Source: CAVRCA01 sp963719345 (lineage in GTDB: Bacteria; Pseudomonadota; Alphaproteobacteria; Acetobacterales; Acetobacteraceae). From it: a stretch of 64,000 bases of DNA. The DNA is taken from NCBI GenBank assembly GCA_963719345.1, contig CAVRCA010000004.1, forward strand, positions 186,001 to 250,000. Direction: 5' to 3'. This document shows positions 44,002 through 53,042 of the stretch, piece after piece. Each line of letters opens with the position of its first letter. The stretch's first letter is position 1. The notes under the pieces were generated by a model. That model searched no databases, was not told where the DNA came from, and saw nothing but the letters and a program-made list of their open reading frames with translations. Both the position numbers and the translations under genes were made by a program.

Positions 44002-44850
44002 CTAGATACGATTACCCAACAGTCCTGTCGGCCGGAAGACAAGGACCAGGGCCATCAAGAGGAAGGGCAGCATCGAGGTCAGTTCCGGAAGCCACACCGC
44101 GCCGCCGACCTGGACCTCGCCGATGACCATCGCCGCGATGAAGGCGCCGACGAAGCTTCCGAGCCCCCCCAGCACCGTTACGACGAAGGATGCGACGAGG
44201 ATTGCCGATCCCATCGCGGGCGACAGCGTCAGCAGGGGCGCCGCAAGCACGCCCGACATCCCGGCGAGCGCGGTGCCGAGGCCCACGACGATCGCGCTCA
44301 CCCGGTCGGTATTCACGCCAAGCACGGCGGTAGTCATCGGATCGACGCTGGCCGCCTTGACGAACAGGCCCATCCGCGAGAACCGAAGCCAGAGCACCAA
44401 TGCCACGATGACGCAGGCGCCGCATGCGACGATCGCCAGGCGGTAGACCGGGAAATCCGAGCCGAACACGGGAACGACGCCGGCGAGACGGTCGGGGGGG
44501 TCGAAGGACAGCGACGCCCGGCCCCAGATGCCGCGGACGGCATCCTCGATGATCAGCAGCAGCCCAAAGGTCGCGATCAGGCTGACCAGCGGATCACGGT
44601 TCTGCAGTCGTCGGAACAGTGCCAGATCCAGGAGGACTCCCGCCGGGAAAAGCACGAGTGGCGCAATGACAAGCGCCCCGATAAATCCGAGATGCGGAAG
44701 TAGAGAGTACCCGATATAGGCGCCGACCATGAAGAATGAGCCGTGCGCGAAGTTCACGATCCGGCGGAGGCCGTAGATCATGACCAGTCCGGAGGTGACG
44801 AGGAACAGGAGCGATCCGTAGACAACGCCGTTGAGCAGTTGGACGAGCAT
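44002..44850 (-). CDS. livH: Branched-chain-type ABC permease LivH
   Basis: A 282-residue inner-membrane permease with about eight hydrophobic segments, starting MLVQLLNGVVYGSLLFLVTS at ATG 44850. Family motifs GLRRIVNFAHGSFFMVGAYI and AASVDPMTTAVLGVNTDRVS (cytoplasmic loop that contacts the ATPases) and AGMSGVLAAPLLTLSPAMGS are clear. First gene of livH-livM-livG-livF-binding protein. The region upstream (44851-45046) has no gene. Confidence 0.92.
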   Translation of the reverse strand: MLVQLLNGVVYGSLLFLVTSGLVMIYGLRRIVNFAHGSFFMVGAYIGYSLLPHLGFIGALVIAPLVLFPAGVLLDLALFRRLQNRDPLVSLIATFGLLLIIEDAVRGIWGRASLSFDPPDRLAGVVPVFGSDFPVYRLAIVACGACVIVALVLWLRFSRMGLFVKAASVDPMTTAVLGVNTDRVSAIVVGLGTALAGMSGVLAAPLLTLSPAMGSAILVASFVVTVLGGLGSFVGAFIAAMVIGEVQVGGAVWLPELTSMLPFLLMALVLVFRPTGLLGNRI

Positions 44851-45046
44851 TAGCCGCGCTCCCGCGAACCCGGCGGGGCTGTTCTTTCCGTCCCGGCATC
44901 GTCCGCGATGGCGTACGCCAGAATGCGCCGGCCTGCCGGGCGACACGCCTGGTCGATGCCGAGCGCGGACGGCCGAACATCCCCTTTCGCACTCATCGCG
45001 TCGCCTTTCACGATCGAACCAATTCTGCCGTCTCCGTGGAAACCGC

Positions 45047-45814
45047 TCAGCCCATGAACGAGCCGCCGTTGACATCGATGACCGCGCCGTTGATGTAACG
45101 CGAGCCGTCGGAGGCCAGGAACTCGACCGCCGCGGCGATATCGAACGGCTGGCCCGCAAAGCCCACCGGAATGGCGGAAGCGGCCTTGACGCGAGCCTGT
45201 TCGGGGATCTGCGCCGTCAGCGGGCTATCGATCCAGCCGGGTGCGAGGCAGTTGGCGGTGATGCCATGCGGGCCGGCTTCCTTCGCGAGCACGCGGGTGA
45301 AGCCTATGATCGCGGATTTCGACGCGGCGTAGTGTGCGCCCGCGGTGTCGACGAGCGTGCGGCCGGCTCGCGAAGAAATGTTGATCACACGCCCCCAGCG
45401 GCGCTCGCGCATGAGCGCAAGCGCACCCTGCGCCAGCAGGAATGCCGCCGTGACGTTGACGGCAAAAGTCCCGCGCCAATCCTCGATCCGGATGTCGTCA
45501 ATGGACTGGCGGGATCCATCGGCGTTTTTGGGATGGATGCCCGCGTTGTTGACCAGCACATCAAGCCGGCCAAAGCGGCTGGCGATCGAGCGGACAAACT
45601 CGGCAAGGCCTGCGTCGTCCGCGAGGTCGAGCAATCTCGTCTGGTACGACAACCCGCGGCCCAGCCGGGCCACCTGCTCCGGCGAGGGGGCCGATCGATC
45701 GACCGACACGACATGATGTCCCGCCTCGGCCAATCGCACGCCGACGGCATGACCAATCCCGCCGCTGCCGCCGGTGACCACCGCAACCCGCATGTCCAAG
45801 GTTGTCACTCCCAT
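45047..45814 (-). CDS. Short-chain dehydrogenase/reductase (SDR)
   Basis: About 255 residues from ATG 45814 (AAGGAAT upstream; ATG 45793 is an alternative). Cofactor motif VVTGGSGGIGHAVG, NNAGIHPKNADG, and the catalytic Ser-Tyr-x3-Lys set ISSRAGRTLVDTAGAHYAAS (YAASK). The C-terminus INGAVIDVNGGSFMG is typical of FabG-like SDRs. It likely oxidises or reduces an alcohol/ketone of the pathway. It lies upstream of livH and overlaps the end of a truncated cyclase gene. Confidence 0.88.
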   Translation of the reverse strand: MGVTTLDMRVAVVTGGSGGIGHAVGVRLAEAGHHVVSVDRSAPSPEQVARLGRGLSYQTRLLDLADDAGLAEFVRSIASRFGRLDVLVNNAGIHPKNADGSRQSIDDIRIEDWRGTFAVNVTAAFLLAQGALALMRERRWGRVINISSRAGRTLVDTAGAHYAASKSAIIGFTRVLAKEAGPHGITANCLAPGWIDSPLTAQIPEQARVKAASAIPVGFAGQPFDIAAAVEFLASDGSRYINGAVIDVNGGSFMG

Positions 45815-46047
45815 GTGTTGCCGAGATTCCTTCTCGATCTCGATGGCTTGTCGTCCATCGACACGATCTCCGAGCCGCCGGAATAATCGAGCGGCAGGCT
45901 CAGCGGTAATGCCAGGCCCTCTCGCGCCTTGTGCAGGGCGGCCAGCCGCCTGACTGGCGCGAGGAGGTCCATCCGTCTGATCTGGTCGCCGTCGCCGAAC
46001 TCGGCCCAGTTCGACCCCTCCGGCCGGTTCTTCCGCCGCCTCATCGT
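45805..46047 (-). pseudogene. Putative cyclase (kynurenine formamidase-like) N-terminal remnant
   Basis: About 80 codons reading RPEGSNWAEFGDGDQIRRMD, then LLAPVRRLAALHKAREGLAL and PLSLPLDYSGGSEIV. This is the start of the metal-dependent cyclase family (PF04199 type), where NWGEFGxDDQxGxxNLLTP and SLPLD are conserved. The HxGTHxD metal site and the remaining ~200 residues are missing, and the frame stops as the SDR gene begins. It is a deletion remnant. Confidence 0.55.
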
Positions 46048-46081
46048 GCCGCAGCCTCACTGCTTCGGCACCGCCCCGCGC

Positions 46082-47278
46082 TCACTTCGTTACCAGCGGG
46101 CAGTCGCTCTCGCTGAGCGGTCGGTAAATCTGTGCAGCGGGGATGTCTCGTAGCAGGCGGTAGTAGTCCCAGGCGTATTTGGACTCGGCCGGCGACTTCA
46201 CCTCGACATAGTGCAGGTCGCGGATCACCCGGCCGTCCTCACGGATCGTGCCACCATCGCCGAGCACGTCCTTGATCGGGTCCTGCTTCATTCGCTGCAC
46301 GACTGTCTTCGCATCGGTCGTGCCGGCGGCCTTAATCGCCTGAAGGTAGTGCCACATCGCGCGATAGCCATCGACTTGCCACGCCGTCGGCATATGATGC
46401 TCGGCGTCGAAGAAGCGCTTCGACCAAGCGCGGGTCTTGTCGTCCACATCCCAATAGAACGAGTTGCTGAAGCGTGCGCCCTGCATCTGTTCCAGGCCGA
46501 CGCTGTGGACATCCATGATGAGCATTAGCAGCGGCGCTAGACGCATCGAAAGGCCGAATTCCCGCGCCTGCTTGATCGCGTTCTCCATGTCCTGCCCGGA
46601 ATTGGCGAAGCCCAGCACCTGCGCTCCCGAGGCGCCCGCCTGCAGCAGGAAAGCCGAGAAGTCGGTCGTTCCGTAGGGGTGCTTGGCCGCACCGACCACG
46701 GTGCCCCCGTCCGCCTGCAGGACGGCCGTGGCATCGCGCTCCAGCGCGTGTCCGAATGCGTAGTCGACCGTCAGGAAGTACCAGCTCTTGCCGCCTTCTT
46801 GCAGCATGGGCAGCGCGGCGCCGCGGGCGAGCGAGTAGGTATCGGTCGCCCAGTGCACGCTGTTGGGCGAGCAGGCCTTGCCGGTCAGTTGAGACGATGC
46901 CGCACCGGTGATCAGGAACACGCGATCCTGGTCGCGTACCAGCTGCTGTATGCCAAGCGCCACGGCGGAGTTGTTGACGTCCATGATGGCGTTCACGCCG
47001 TCCTCAGTGAACCACTTCTTGGCGATCGACAGCCCGATATCGGGTTTGTTCTGATGGTCGGCGGTCAGCAACTCGATCGGCCGTCCGAGAACGGAGCTGC
47101 CGAAATCCGCGATCGCCATGCGCGCCGCGGTGATCGCCCCCGGTCCGTCGTCGATCGCGCTCGGACCCGACATGTCTGTCATGAAGCCGACCCGCACTGG
47201 TCTCGGGTCAGCCGTCGCCTGCCAGGTGCCGAGACCGCCCAGAGTGACCAAAGCGGCCAGCCACGCCGAAACTCTCAT
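46082..47278 (-). CDS. ABC substrate-binding protein (branched-chain/aromatic acid type)
   Basis: A 398-residue periplasmic type I binding protein. Signal peptide MRVSAWLAALVTLGGLGTWQ (cleavage near ATADP), then VRVGFMTDMSGPSAIDDGPG, MAIADFGSSVLGRPIELLTA, VFLITGAASSQLTGKACSPN and SWYFLTVDYAFGHALERDAT. The C-terminal RDLHYVEVKSPAESKYAWDY is close to the multiply frameshifted homologue at 13638-14935. It is the only intact binding protein in the window and could serve the nearby liv-type permease. Intact ATG start. Confidence 0.9.
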   Translation of the reverse strand: MRVSAWLAALVTLGGLGTWQATADPRPVRVGFMTDMSGPSAIDDGPGAITAARMAIADFGSSVLGRPIELLTADHQNKPDIGLSIAKKWFTEDGVNAIMDVNNSAVALGIQQLVRDQDRVFLITGAASSQLTGKACSPNSVHWATDTYSLARGAALPMLQEGGKSWYFLTVDYAFGHALERDATAVLQADGGTVVGAAKHPYGTTDFSAFLLQAGASGAQVLGFANSGQDMENAIKQAREFGLSMRLAPLLMLIMDVHSVGLEQMQGARFSNSFYWDVDDKTRAWSKRFFDAEHHMPTAWQVDGYRAMWHYLQAIKAAGTTDAKTVVQRMKQDPIKDVLGDGGTIREDGRVIRDLHYVEVKSPAESKYAWDYYRLLRDIPAAQIYRPLSESDCPLVTK

Positions 47279-47306
47279 TCAATCCTCCCAAAACTCTTGT
47301 TTGTTG

Positions 47307-48065
47307 TCAGGCCATGAACCCGCCGCCGTTCACGTCGAGCACGGCCCCAGTGATGAACGATGATTTTTCCGACGCGAGGAACGAGACCGCAGACGCGATG
47401 TCCCGGGGTTCGCCGAGCCGCCGGACCGGAATGCTCCGCAGCGTCTCCTGCACGAGGTCGTCCGGCGTCTGCGCCGAAAGCGGTGTCACCACGCGTCCGG
47501 GTGCGATCGTGTTCGCCGTGATGCCGTGTCGGCCGCCCTGCCCTGCGAGCGCGCGCGTGAGGCCGATGATCCCTGCCTTGGTCGCGTGATATGGCACGCC
47601 CGCGCCGCGGACGAGGGTGCGCCCGGCGCGCGAGGCGATGTTGATGATCCGGCCCCATTTATTCGCTTGCATCAGCGGGAAAAGCGCCTGGGAAAGCAGG
47701 AACGGCGCCGTCATGTTCACGGCTATGACAAACTCCCACTCCTCCCGTGCGAAATCTAGGAAGGACGGTTCCTTGCCGAACACGCGGGAGGCAACCCCGG
47801 CGTTGTTGAGCAGCACGTCGCACCTGCCGTAGCGGTCTTGCACGAACTGCTTCGTCGCGGCGATCGTTGCCGAGTCCACGAGATCGCCGACCAGACTGTC
47901 GGCCTGCAGCCCCGCATCCCGCAGCGCCGCCGCTCGCGCGGTCACCTCCTCCGAGCGGTCGAGCAGCACCACGCTGAACCCGTCCCGTGCCAGCCGTTCT
48001 ACCGAGGCGAGCCCGATCCCGCTCGCAGCACCGGTGACGACGGCTATTCTGCCCGTTCCCGCCAT
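47307..48065 (-). CDS. Short-chain dehydrogenase/reductase (SDR)
   Basis: 252 residues: VVTGAASGIGLASVERLARD (cofactor), LLNNAGVASRVFG, INIASRAGRTLVRGAGVPYH and ATKAG (Ser, Tyr-x3-Lys), ending FITGAVLDVNGGGFMA. Related to the SDR at 45047 (shared SRAGRTLV), probably by old duplication. Positioned between the binding protein and PanE-like genes on the same strand, hence likely in the same operon. Confidence 0.9.
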   Translation of the reverse strand: MAGTGRIAVVTGAASGIGLASVERLARDGFSVVLLDRSEEVTARAAALRDAGLQADSLVGDLVDSATIAATKQFVQDRYGRCDVLLNNAGVASRVFGKEPSFLDFAREEWEFVIAVNMTAPFLLSQALFPLMQANKWGRIINIASRAGRTLVRGAGVPYHATKAGIIGLTRALAGQGGRHGITANTIAPGRVVTPLSAQTPDDLVQETLRSIPVRRLGEPRDIASAVSFLASEKSSFITGAVLDVNGGGFMA

Positions 48066-48095
48066 TCCATTCCCCCCACCGACCTAGCGCGCGCG

Positions 48096-49097
48096 TCAGT
48101 GCGGCGCGCCGGCATCCTTGTGCGATCGCGCCGCGTGCGCGCGGAGCCGCAACAGCGTGAGCACGGTGTCGATCGTCGGCGTCGCCAGGCCAGCGATGTC
48201 GCGCATCGTCGCGATCGAGTGGGCGAGCGCGTCGATCTCCAGCGGCCGCCCGCGCTCCAGATCCTGCAGCATCGACATCTTGTGCCCGCCGGCGTGCCGC
48301 GTCGCGGCGATGCGCTTCTCGCGGGTGATCGGCAATTGGACGCCGAGCGCGACCGCGACCGCCTCCGCTTCGACCATCATGCGGCGCACGAGCTCGACCG
48401 CCTCCGGAATTTCGTGCACCTCGCCGAGCGTTGCGTGACCGAGCGTCGCGACAGGGTTCCAGCACAGGCTGCTGATCATCTTCATCCAGAGCCAGCCGCG
48501 GATGTTGTCCGTCACCGGCGCCTTCAGTCCGCCCTCGCGCATCGCGCCGACGAGACGTTCGAGGCGCACGGACAGGGTCCCGTCCGGCTCGCCCATCGGG
48601 AAGCTGGCACCGGCGCCGTCATGGCGGATCACGCCCGGCGCCTCCACTTCGGTTGCCACCCAATATACGCAGCCGAGCACACGGTCAGGCCCGAGCACGT
48701 TCCATTGTCGTCCACCGGGATCGAGCGCGTCGAGGCGGCGATCGGCCAACGACCCGGGCAGGCCATGGAAATACCAGTAAGGGATACCCGTCGTCGGCGG
48801 GATCACCGTCGTTTCTGGGCCGATCAGCGTCGCAAGGCCGTCGAGCGCGAAGCCGACCTGGTGCGACTTCAGCGTAATGAAGACATAGTCTTGCGGCCCG
48901 AGCTCTTCCGCGCGGTCAGTGGCGCGCACTTGGCTGGTGAACATGCCGTCCGGACCGACCACGCGCAGGCCGTGCTCGCGTATCGCGGCGAGTTGCGAGC
49001 CGCGGCCGACCACGCTGACCTCGACTCCCGGCGCACGTGCAAGATGTGCGGCGATGTAGCCGCCGATCGCACCGGCGCCGAATACGCAAACCCTCAT
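48096..49097 (-). CDS. Ketopantoate reductase (PanE/ApbA)-like 2-dehydropantoate reductase
   Basis: A 333-residue NADPH-dependent reductase. ATG 49097 overlaps the original IclR stop (ATGA). CVFGAGAIGGYIAAHLARAP is the Rossmann motif; YVFITLKSHQVGFAL and the C-terminal substrate domain with DNIRGWLWMKMISSLCWNPV, TLGHATLGEV follow, including the catalytic Lys region (WMKM). Such catabolic-cluster paralogues often act on 2-oxo acids other than ketopantoate. Because of a frameshift upstream, the IclR reading frame now runs into this gene. Confidence 0.87.
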   Translation of the reverse strand: MRVCVFGAGAIGGYIAAHLARAPGVEVSVVGRGSQLAAIREHGLRVVGPDGMFTSQVRATDRAEELGPQDYVFITLKSHQVGFALDGLATLIGPETTVIPPTTGIPYWYFHGLPGSLADRRLDALDPGGRQWNVLGPDRVLGCVYWVATEVEAPGVIRHDGAGASFPMGEPDGTLSVRLERLVGAMREGGLKAPVTDNIRGWLWMKMISSLCWNPVATLGHATLGEVHEIPEAVELVRRMMVEAEAVAVALGVQLPITREKRIAATRHAGGHKMSMLQDLERGRPLEIDALAHSIATMRDIAGLATPTIDTVLTLLRLRAHAARSHKDAGAPH

Positions 49098-50009
49098 CGC
49101 GCCGTCACCTGCGCCGCGTCGGCCGGGCCCCTCGGCCGTAGAGCCGGGGGAGCGCGATAACCGAGCTGGCGCGAGATCGCGAGGGCGCCGACCATCGCCG
49201 CCTCGGTGAGGGTGTCGAACTGGTCCTGCACCTCCACAGGTACGTCCTCCGACCGAGAGCGCGGCGATCACCGCGTTGGCATGGTTGCGGATCGGCACGG
49301 CAACGTGTTGCGAATCGTGCAGCAGTTCCTGGTCGTCCACCGCGAAACCGTCGCGGCGAATGAGCGCGAGCTCGTCCGTCAGCGCCTCCGGCGTCGTGAT
49401 CGTGCGTGGCGTGTAAGGGTCCATCCGATGGCCCTCGAGCACAGCCTCCAGATCGCCCGGTTCCATGTAGGCGAGCAACAGTTTGCCGGACGCGCAGGCA
49501 TGGACCGGATGCACGCACATCAGGCTGGAATCGCGCTGCAAGGTCTCGCTGGTGCGGCCGCGGATCATGATGACCTTGTCGCGATAGAGCTGGCACAAGC
49601 TGGCATAGGCGGGAAAGCGGCGGGACAAATCGGCCAGCACCGGCAGCGCGATCCGGTCGAGCTCACGGCGGCCGAGCGCGGCGTGCCCCAGCAGCGCCAA
49701 ACCCATGCCGAGATGGCAACGGCCGCTTTCCTCGTCCTGATCGACCAAGCGGCTCATACCGAGGGTCGTGACGAGGCGGGAGACGGCGCTGGGCGACATA
49801 TCGAGCCGGGCCGCCAGGTCGCCGACCCGCAAGGCGCGGCCCGACGCGTACAGCTCTTCCAGGATCGCGAGCGCCTTGCCGACCGACTTGATGAGGTTTC
49901 CCTCGTCCTCCTCGGCCCGGCTGCGCCGCTTGGCCGAAGGCGGCTGCCCGGCGCCACGCGGAGGGGCAACGCGCTTCGGTGTTCTCACGGCGCGATTCCC
50001 TGTAGTCAT
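49094..50009 (-). pseudogene. IclR-family transcriptional regulator, C-terminal frameshift
   Basis: ATG 50009 overlaps the SDR stop. A basic N-terminal extension is followed by the IclR helix-turn-helix (SVGKALAILEELYASGRALR, LDMSPSAVSRLVTTLGMSRL) and most of the effector domain (VHPVHACASGKLLLAYMEPG, DQELLHDSQHVAVPIRNHA). Near 49240 one base is missing. The expected tail (VEVQDQFDTLTEAAMVGALA ... ) is in another frame and ends at 49094, while the disrupted frame stays open into the PanE-like gene, predicting an IclR-PanE fusion protein. Confidence 0.83.
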
Positions 50010-50809
50010 GACGGCGACAGCACGGAGCCGCCGCAGACGGAAATGCACTGGCCCGTCACATAGGACGAGAGATTGGTCGCGAGGAACTCCAGCACGTTGG
50101 CGCAGTCCTCTGTCGTTCCGAGTCGGCGCAACGGAATGCGACGCGCATCGTCCGGGCGGGCGATACCGCGAGCCGCCGCTTGCGCGACCACGCGCGACGT
50201 CTGGATCGGGCCGGGCGAGATGCAGTTGGCACGAATGCCGTCGGGTCCCAGCTCCGCGGCGAGATAGCGGGTGTAATGCGCCACCGCCGCCTTCGCCACG
50301 CCGTAGGGGGCTAGCACTCCGCGCCCGACGACCGTGACAGCGGCCATGGTCGCGATGTTCACGATCACCCCGCTGCCTTGCTCCTTCATAATCGGCGCCG
50401 CCGCCTGGCAGCAATGGATTGCGCTCATCAGGTTGACATCGAGCATCGTCTCGATGTCCTCCTCGGGCGCCACGGAGGCCATGCTCCGCTCAATCGGCGT
50501 GATCGCGCCGCCCGCATTGTTCACCAGCACGTCGATGCGGCCGAGCGCCGCGTGGGCGCGCGCGATAGCGTCGCGCGCCGCCTCGCGCCGGGCGAGATCG
50601 GCCTGCACGCCGATTGCGCGCCGACCCAGGGCGATGATCTCGTCCGCAACGGTCGGAGCGGCCAGAGTTTCGCCGAATTCCGCCGCTCCATCGAGATTGA
50701 TGTCCACCACCGCGACATCGGCGCCGAGTTGCGCGAGCCGCAGCGCGTAGGCGCGCCCCAGCCCGCGGGCGGCCCCGGTGACAACGGCCGCCTGCCCCTC
50801 AAGTCTCAT
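50006..50809 (-). CDS. Short-chain dehydrogenase/reductase (SDR)
   Basis: 267 residues: VVTGAARGLGRAYALRLAQL cofactor motif, VLVNNAGGAITPIERSM, NIATMAAVTVVGRGVLAPYG then VAKAA (catalytic Ser position is Thr/Ala-like; Tyr-x3-Lys intact in PYGVAK), ending VTGQCISVCGGSVLSPS. Different subfamily from the two other SDRs. Stop overlaps the IclR start. Acts on an unknown alcohol or ketone intermediate. Confidence 0.88.
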   Translation of the reverse strand: MRLEGQAAVVTGAARGLGRAYALRLAQLGADVAVVDINLDGAAEFGETLAAPTVADEIIALGRRAIGVQADLARREAARDAIARAHAALGRIDVLVNNAGGAITPIERSMASVAPEEDIETMLDVNLMSAIHCCQAAAPIMKEQGSGVIVNIATMAAVTVVGRGVLAPYGVAKAAVAHYTRYLAAELGPDGIRANCISPGPIQTSRVVAQAAARGIARPDDARRIPLRRLGTTEDCANVLEFLATNLSSYVTGQCISVCGGSVLSPS

Positions 50810-50822
50810 CCCCGTCTCCGCC

Positions 50823-51932
50823 CTACTCCGCGGCCTGCATGAGCGGCGCGTTGTCCGGGGTCGCGTCCGATTTCCACTCCTTGAGAGCGGGCATCACGTC
50901 CGAGGCAAACAGCCGCATCGAATGTTCGGCGTCTCCGTAAGGCATCCCCGCAAAGGCGAAATGCGCAATGAAGGTGCCCATGTCGATATACTGATCAATG
51001 TAGTGCAGCTTTTCCAGAACCTGCTCCGGCGTGCCCCACGGCATCAGGTTGACGAATTTTTCGGTAACCCGCGCCTTGTCCTGCTGCACCGCCTTCGTCA
51101 TGGCGGCGTATTGCTCATAGCCCTTGGTCTCGGTGAGATGACCTCCGCCGATGTTGTAGTGCTTGAGGACGCTTTCGTAGTAGCGGCCGATATACTTGAT
51201 GGCCATGTCCTTCGCCCGGCCGGCATCTCTGTCGACAATGCAGAAGCCCACAAGGACGGGTTTCGGCCGCGCCATGCGAGGATGCACGCGCTCCCATTCC
51301 TCACGGTGCATTCGGACTGCCTCGCCCACCTCGTCCCAGCGCTTTTGCGGGACGACCAGCATCCCGGCGCCGAGGCGCGCCATGATCGGCATGGAGTCTG
51401 ATGAGTTGCCCGCGCCGTAAGTCCTGCCGCGGAAGCTGCGGAACGGTGCCGGGCGGATGTCCCGTCGCGGTTGCTTCACGTGCACGCCGTCATACTCGAC
51501 GTAGCCGCGTTCCAGGCCGGTGAGCACCGCCTCGGCGCATTCGACAAAGCGCTCGCGGGAATGGTTCATGTCGACCCGGAATCCCTCGAACTCGATAGCG
51601 CCCAGGCCGCGGCCGATGCCGAGGATCATCCGCCCGCCGGAAAGCACGTCAAGCAGCGCCACTTCCTCGGCGACGCGCATCGGATCGTGCCAGGGCAGCA
51701 CGATCACCATCGTGCCGAGCTTCGCCCGCTTGGTGCGCCCCGCCATATAGGTGAGGAACTGGGTCGGGCTTGGGATCATCTCGTAGTTGGTGAAGTGATG
51801 CTCCGTGGTCCAGACCGAATCGAAACCGAGCGGCTCGGCCAGATCGGCGAGACGGACCTCCTCGGCGTAGACCTCCCGGTCCGTGATCTCGCCCGTGAGG
51901 TTCTGGAACACCGGGCTGTAGCCGACATGCAT
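50823..51932 (-). CDS. LLM-class flavin-dependent monooxygenase
   Basis: 369 residues from ATG 51932, MHVGYSPVFQNLTGEITDRE. TIM-barrel luciferase-like motifs: LGFDSVWTTEHHFTNYEMIP, KLGTMVIVLPWHDPMRVAEE, LLDVLSGGRMILGIGRGLGA. These FMNH2-dependent oxygenases insert oxygen into organic substrates and need a flavin reductase supplied elsewhere. First gene of the long minus-strand operon, divergent from the esterase at 52140; 207 bases between them should hold both promoters. Confidence 0.9.
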   Translation of the reverse strand: MHVGYSPVFQNLTGEITDREVYAEEVRLADLAEPLGFDSVWTTEHHFTNYEMIPSPTQFLTYMAGRTKRAKLGTMVIVLPWHDPMRVAEEVALLDVLSGGRMILGIGRGLGAIEFEGFRVDMNHSRERFVECAEAVLTGLERGYVEYDGVHVKQPRRDIRPAPFRSFRGRTYGAGNSSDSMPIMARLGAGMLVVPQKRWDEVGEAVRMHREEWERVHPRMARPKPVLVGFCIVDRDAGRAKDMAIKYIGRYYESVLKHYNIGGGHLTETKGYEQYAAMTKAVQQDKARVTEKFVNLMPWGTPEQVLEKLHYIDQYIDMGTFIAHFAFAGMPYGDAEHSMRLFASDVMPALKEWKSDATPDNAPLMQAAE

Positions 51933-52139
51933 CGAAAAACGCCTCCCCGCGCGATCATCTATCGGAATCCGCAAACGCGTTGCGTATTCTGCATGGACGG
52001 CAGAGCAGGTCAATAGAGAGAAATAGGCTGTTAACCGGCAAATAGCGGCGAGGAAAGCACCGGACGGTTGACCTGTCAGGAGTTTTGGGCCCGTATTCAG
52101 CAATGTAATTGCGCCCTTTGTGAACGTGGAGACCCTGCC

Positions 52140-53042
52140 ATGGCGAGCCCGGAGTTCCATCGCCTCGTCGAACGGATGCGTCAGCGGCGGCTAGCCACGC
52201 CGCAAACCATCGAGGAACTGCGCGCTGGCATGGAGGAGTTGGGACGGAAGTTTGCGCCGCCGGAGGATGTCGTGCTCACCCGGGTGGAGGCCGGCAGCGT
52301 ACCCGCAGAGTGGGCTGAGCCGCCGGATGCGGAGCCCGGGCGCACGATCCTCTACCTGCACGGCGGCGGCTACGGCATTGGGTCCACGGCGTCGCACCGG
52401 CAACTCGTTGGCAAACTTGCTCAGGCATCGGCTGCACGCGTCCTCTCGCTTGATTACCGACTTGCCCCGGAGAACCCGTTTCCGGCCGCGGTAGAGGACG
52501 CGACGGGGGCGGCGCGCTGGCTGCTGCGGCAGGGTGTCGAGCCGGAGTATCTGGTCTTTGCCGGCGACTCGGCGGGCGGCGGCCTGGCGATCGCGGCCTG
52601 CCTCGCGCTCCGCGACGCGGGCGACACACTCCCAGCTGCGCTGGTCTGCATTTCGCCGTTAACCGATCTCGCGAAAACCGGCGAATCAATGCGCACGCGC
52701 GTCGCGCTTGATCCCATGGTGACGCCGCAGTCGAGCGCCGCCTACGCGCGGCGTTACGTGGGCGAGAATGGCGACCTTACGTCGCCGCTTGCCTCCCCGC
52801 TCTATGCGGAGTTGCGCGGCTTGCCGCCGATGATGATCCTGGTGGGAACATGGGAAGTGCTGCTCGACAACTCGACCCGCATCGCGGAACGGGCGCGGGC
52901 CGCGGGCGTCGACGTCGAGTTGCAGGTCTGGGAGGAGATGATCCACATCTGGCCTTACTTCGCCGATATCATCCCCGAAGGCCGCGAGGCGATCGAGCGC
53001 ATGGGCGCTTATATCCGGCGCCGGACCGGCGGCGCGCCATGA
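52140..53042 (+). CDS. Alpha/beta hydrolase, hormone-sensitive-lipase (esterase) family
   Basis: 300 residues from ATG 52140 (GGAGA upstream). HSL-family oxyanion motif YLHGGGYGIGS, GFDYRLAPE-like LDYRLAPENPFPAAVEDATG, nucleophile elbow FAGDSAGGGLAIA (Ser), acid region LVGTWEVLLDNS and His in EEMIHIWPYFA. It probably hydrolyses an ester of the pathway substrate. First gene of a plus-strand operon; its stop overlaps the next start (ATGA). Confidence 0.92.
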   Translation: MASPEFHRLVERMRQRRLATPQTIEELRAGMEELGRKFAPPEDVVLTRVEAGSVPAEWAEPPDAEPGRTILYLHGGGYGIGSTASHRQLVGKLAQASAARVLSLDYRLAPENPFPAAVEDATGAARWLLRQGVEPEYLVFAGDSAGGGLAIAACLALRDAGDTLPAALVCISPLTDLAKTGESMRTRVALDPMVTPQSSAAYARRYVGENGDLTSPLASPLYAELRGLPPMMILVGTWEVLLDNSTRIAERARAAGVDVELQVWEEMIHIWPYFADIIPEGREAIERMGAYIRRRTGGAP

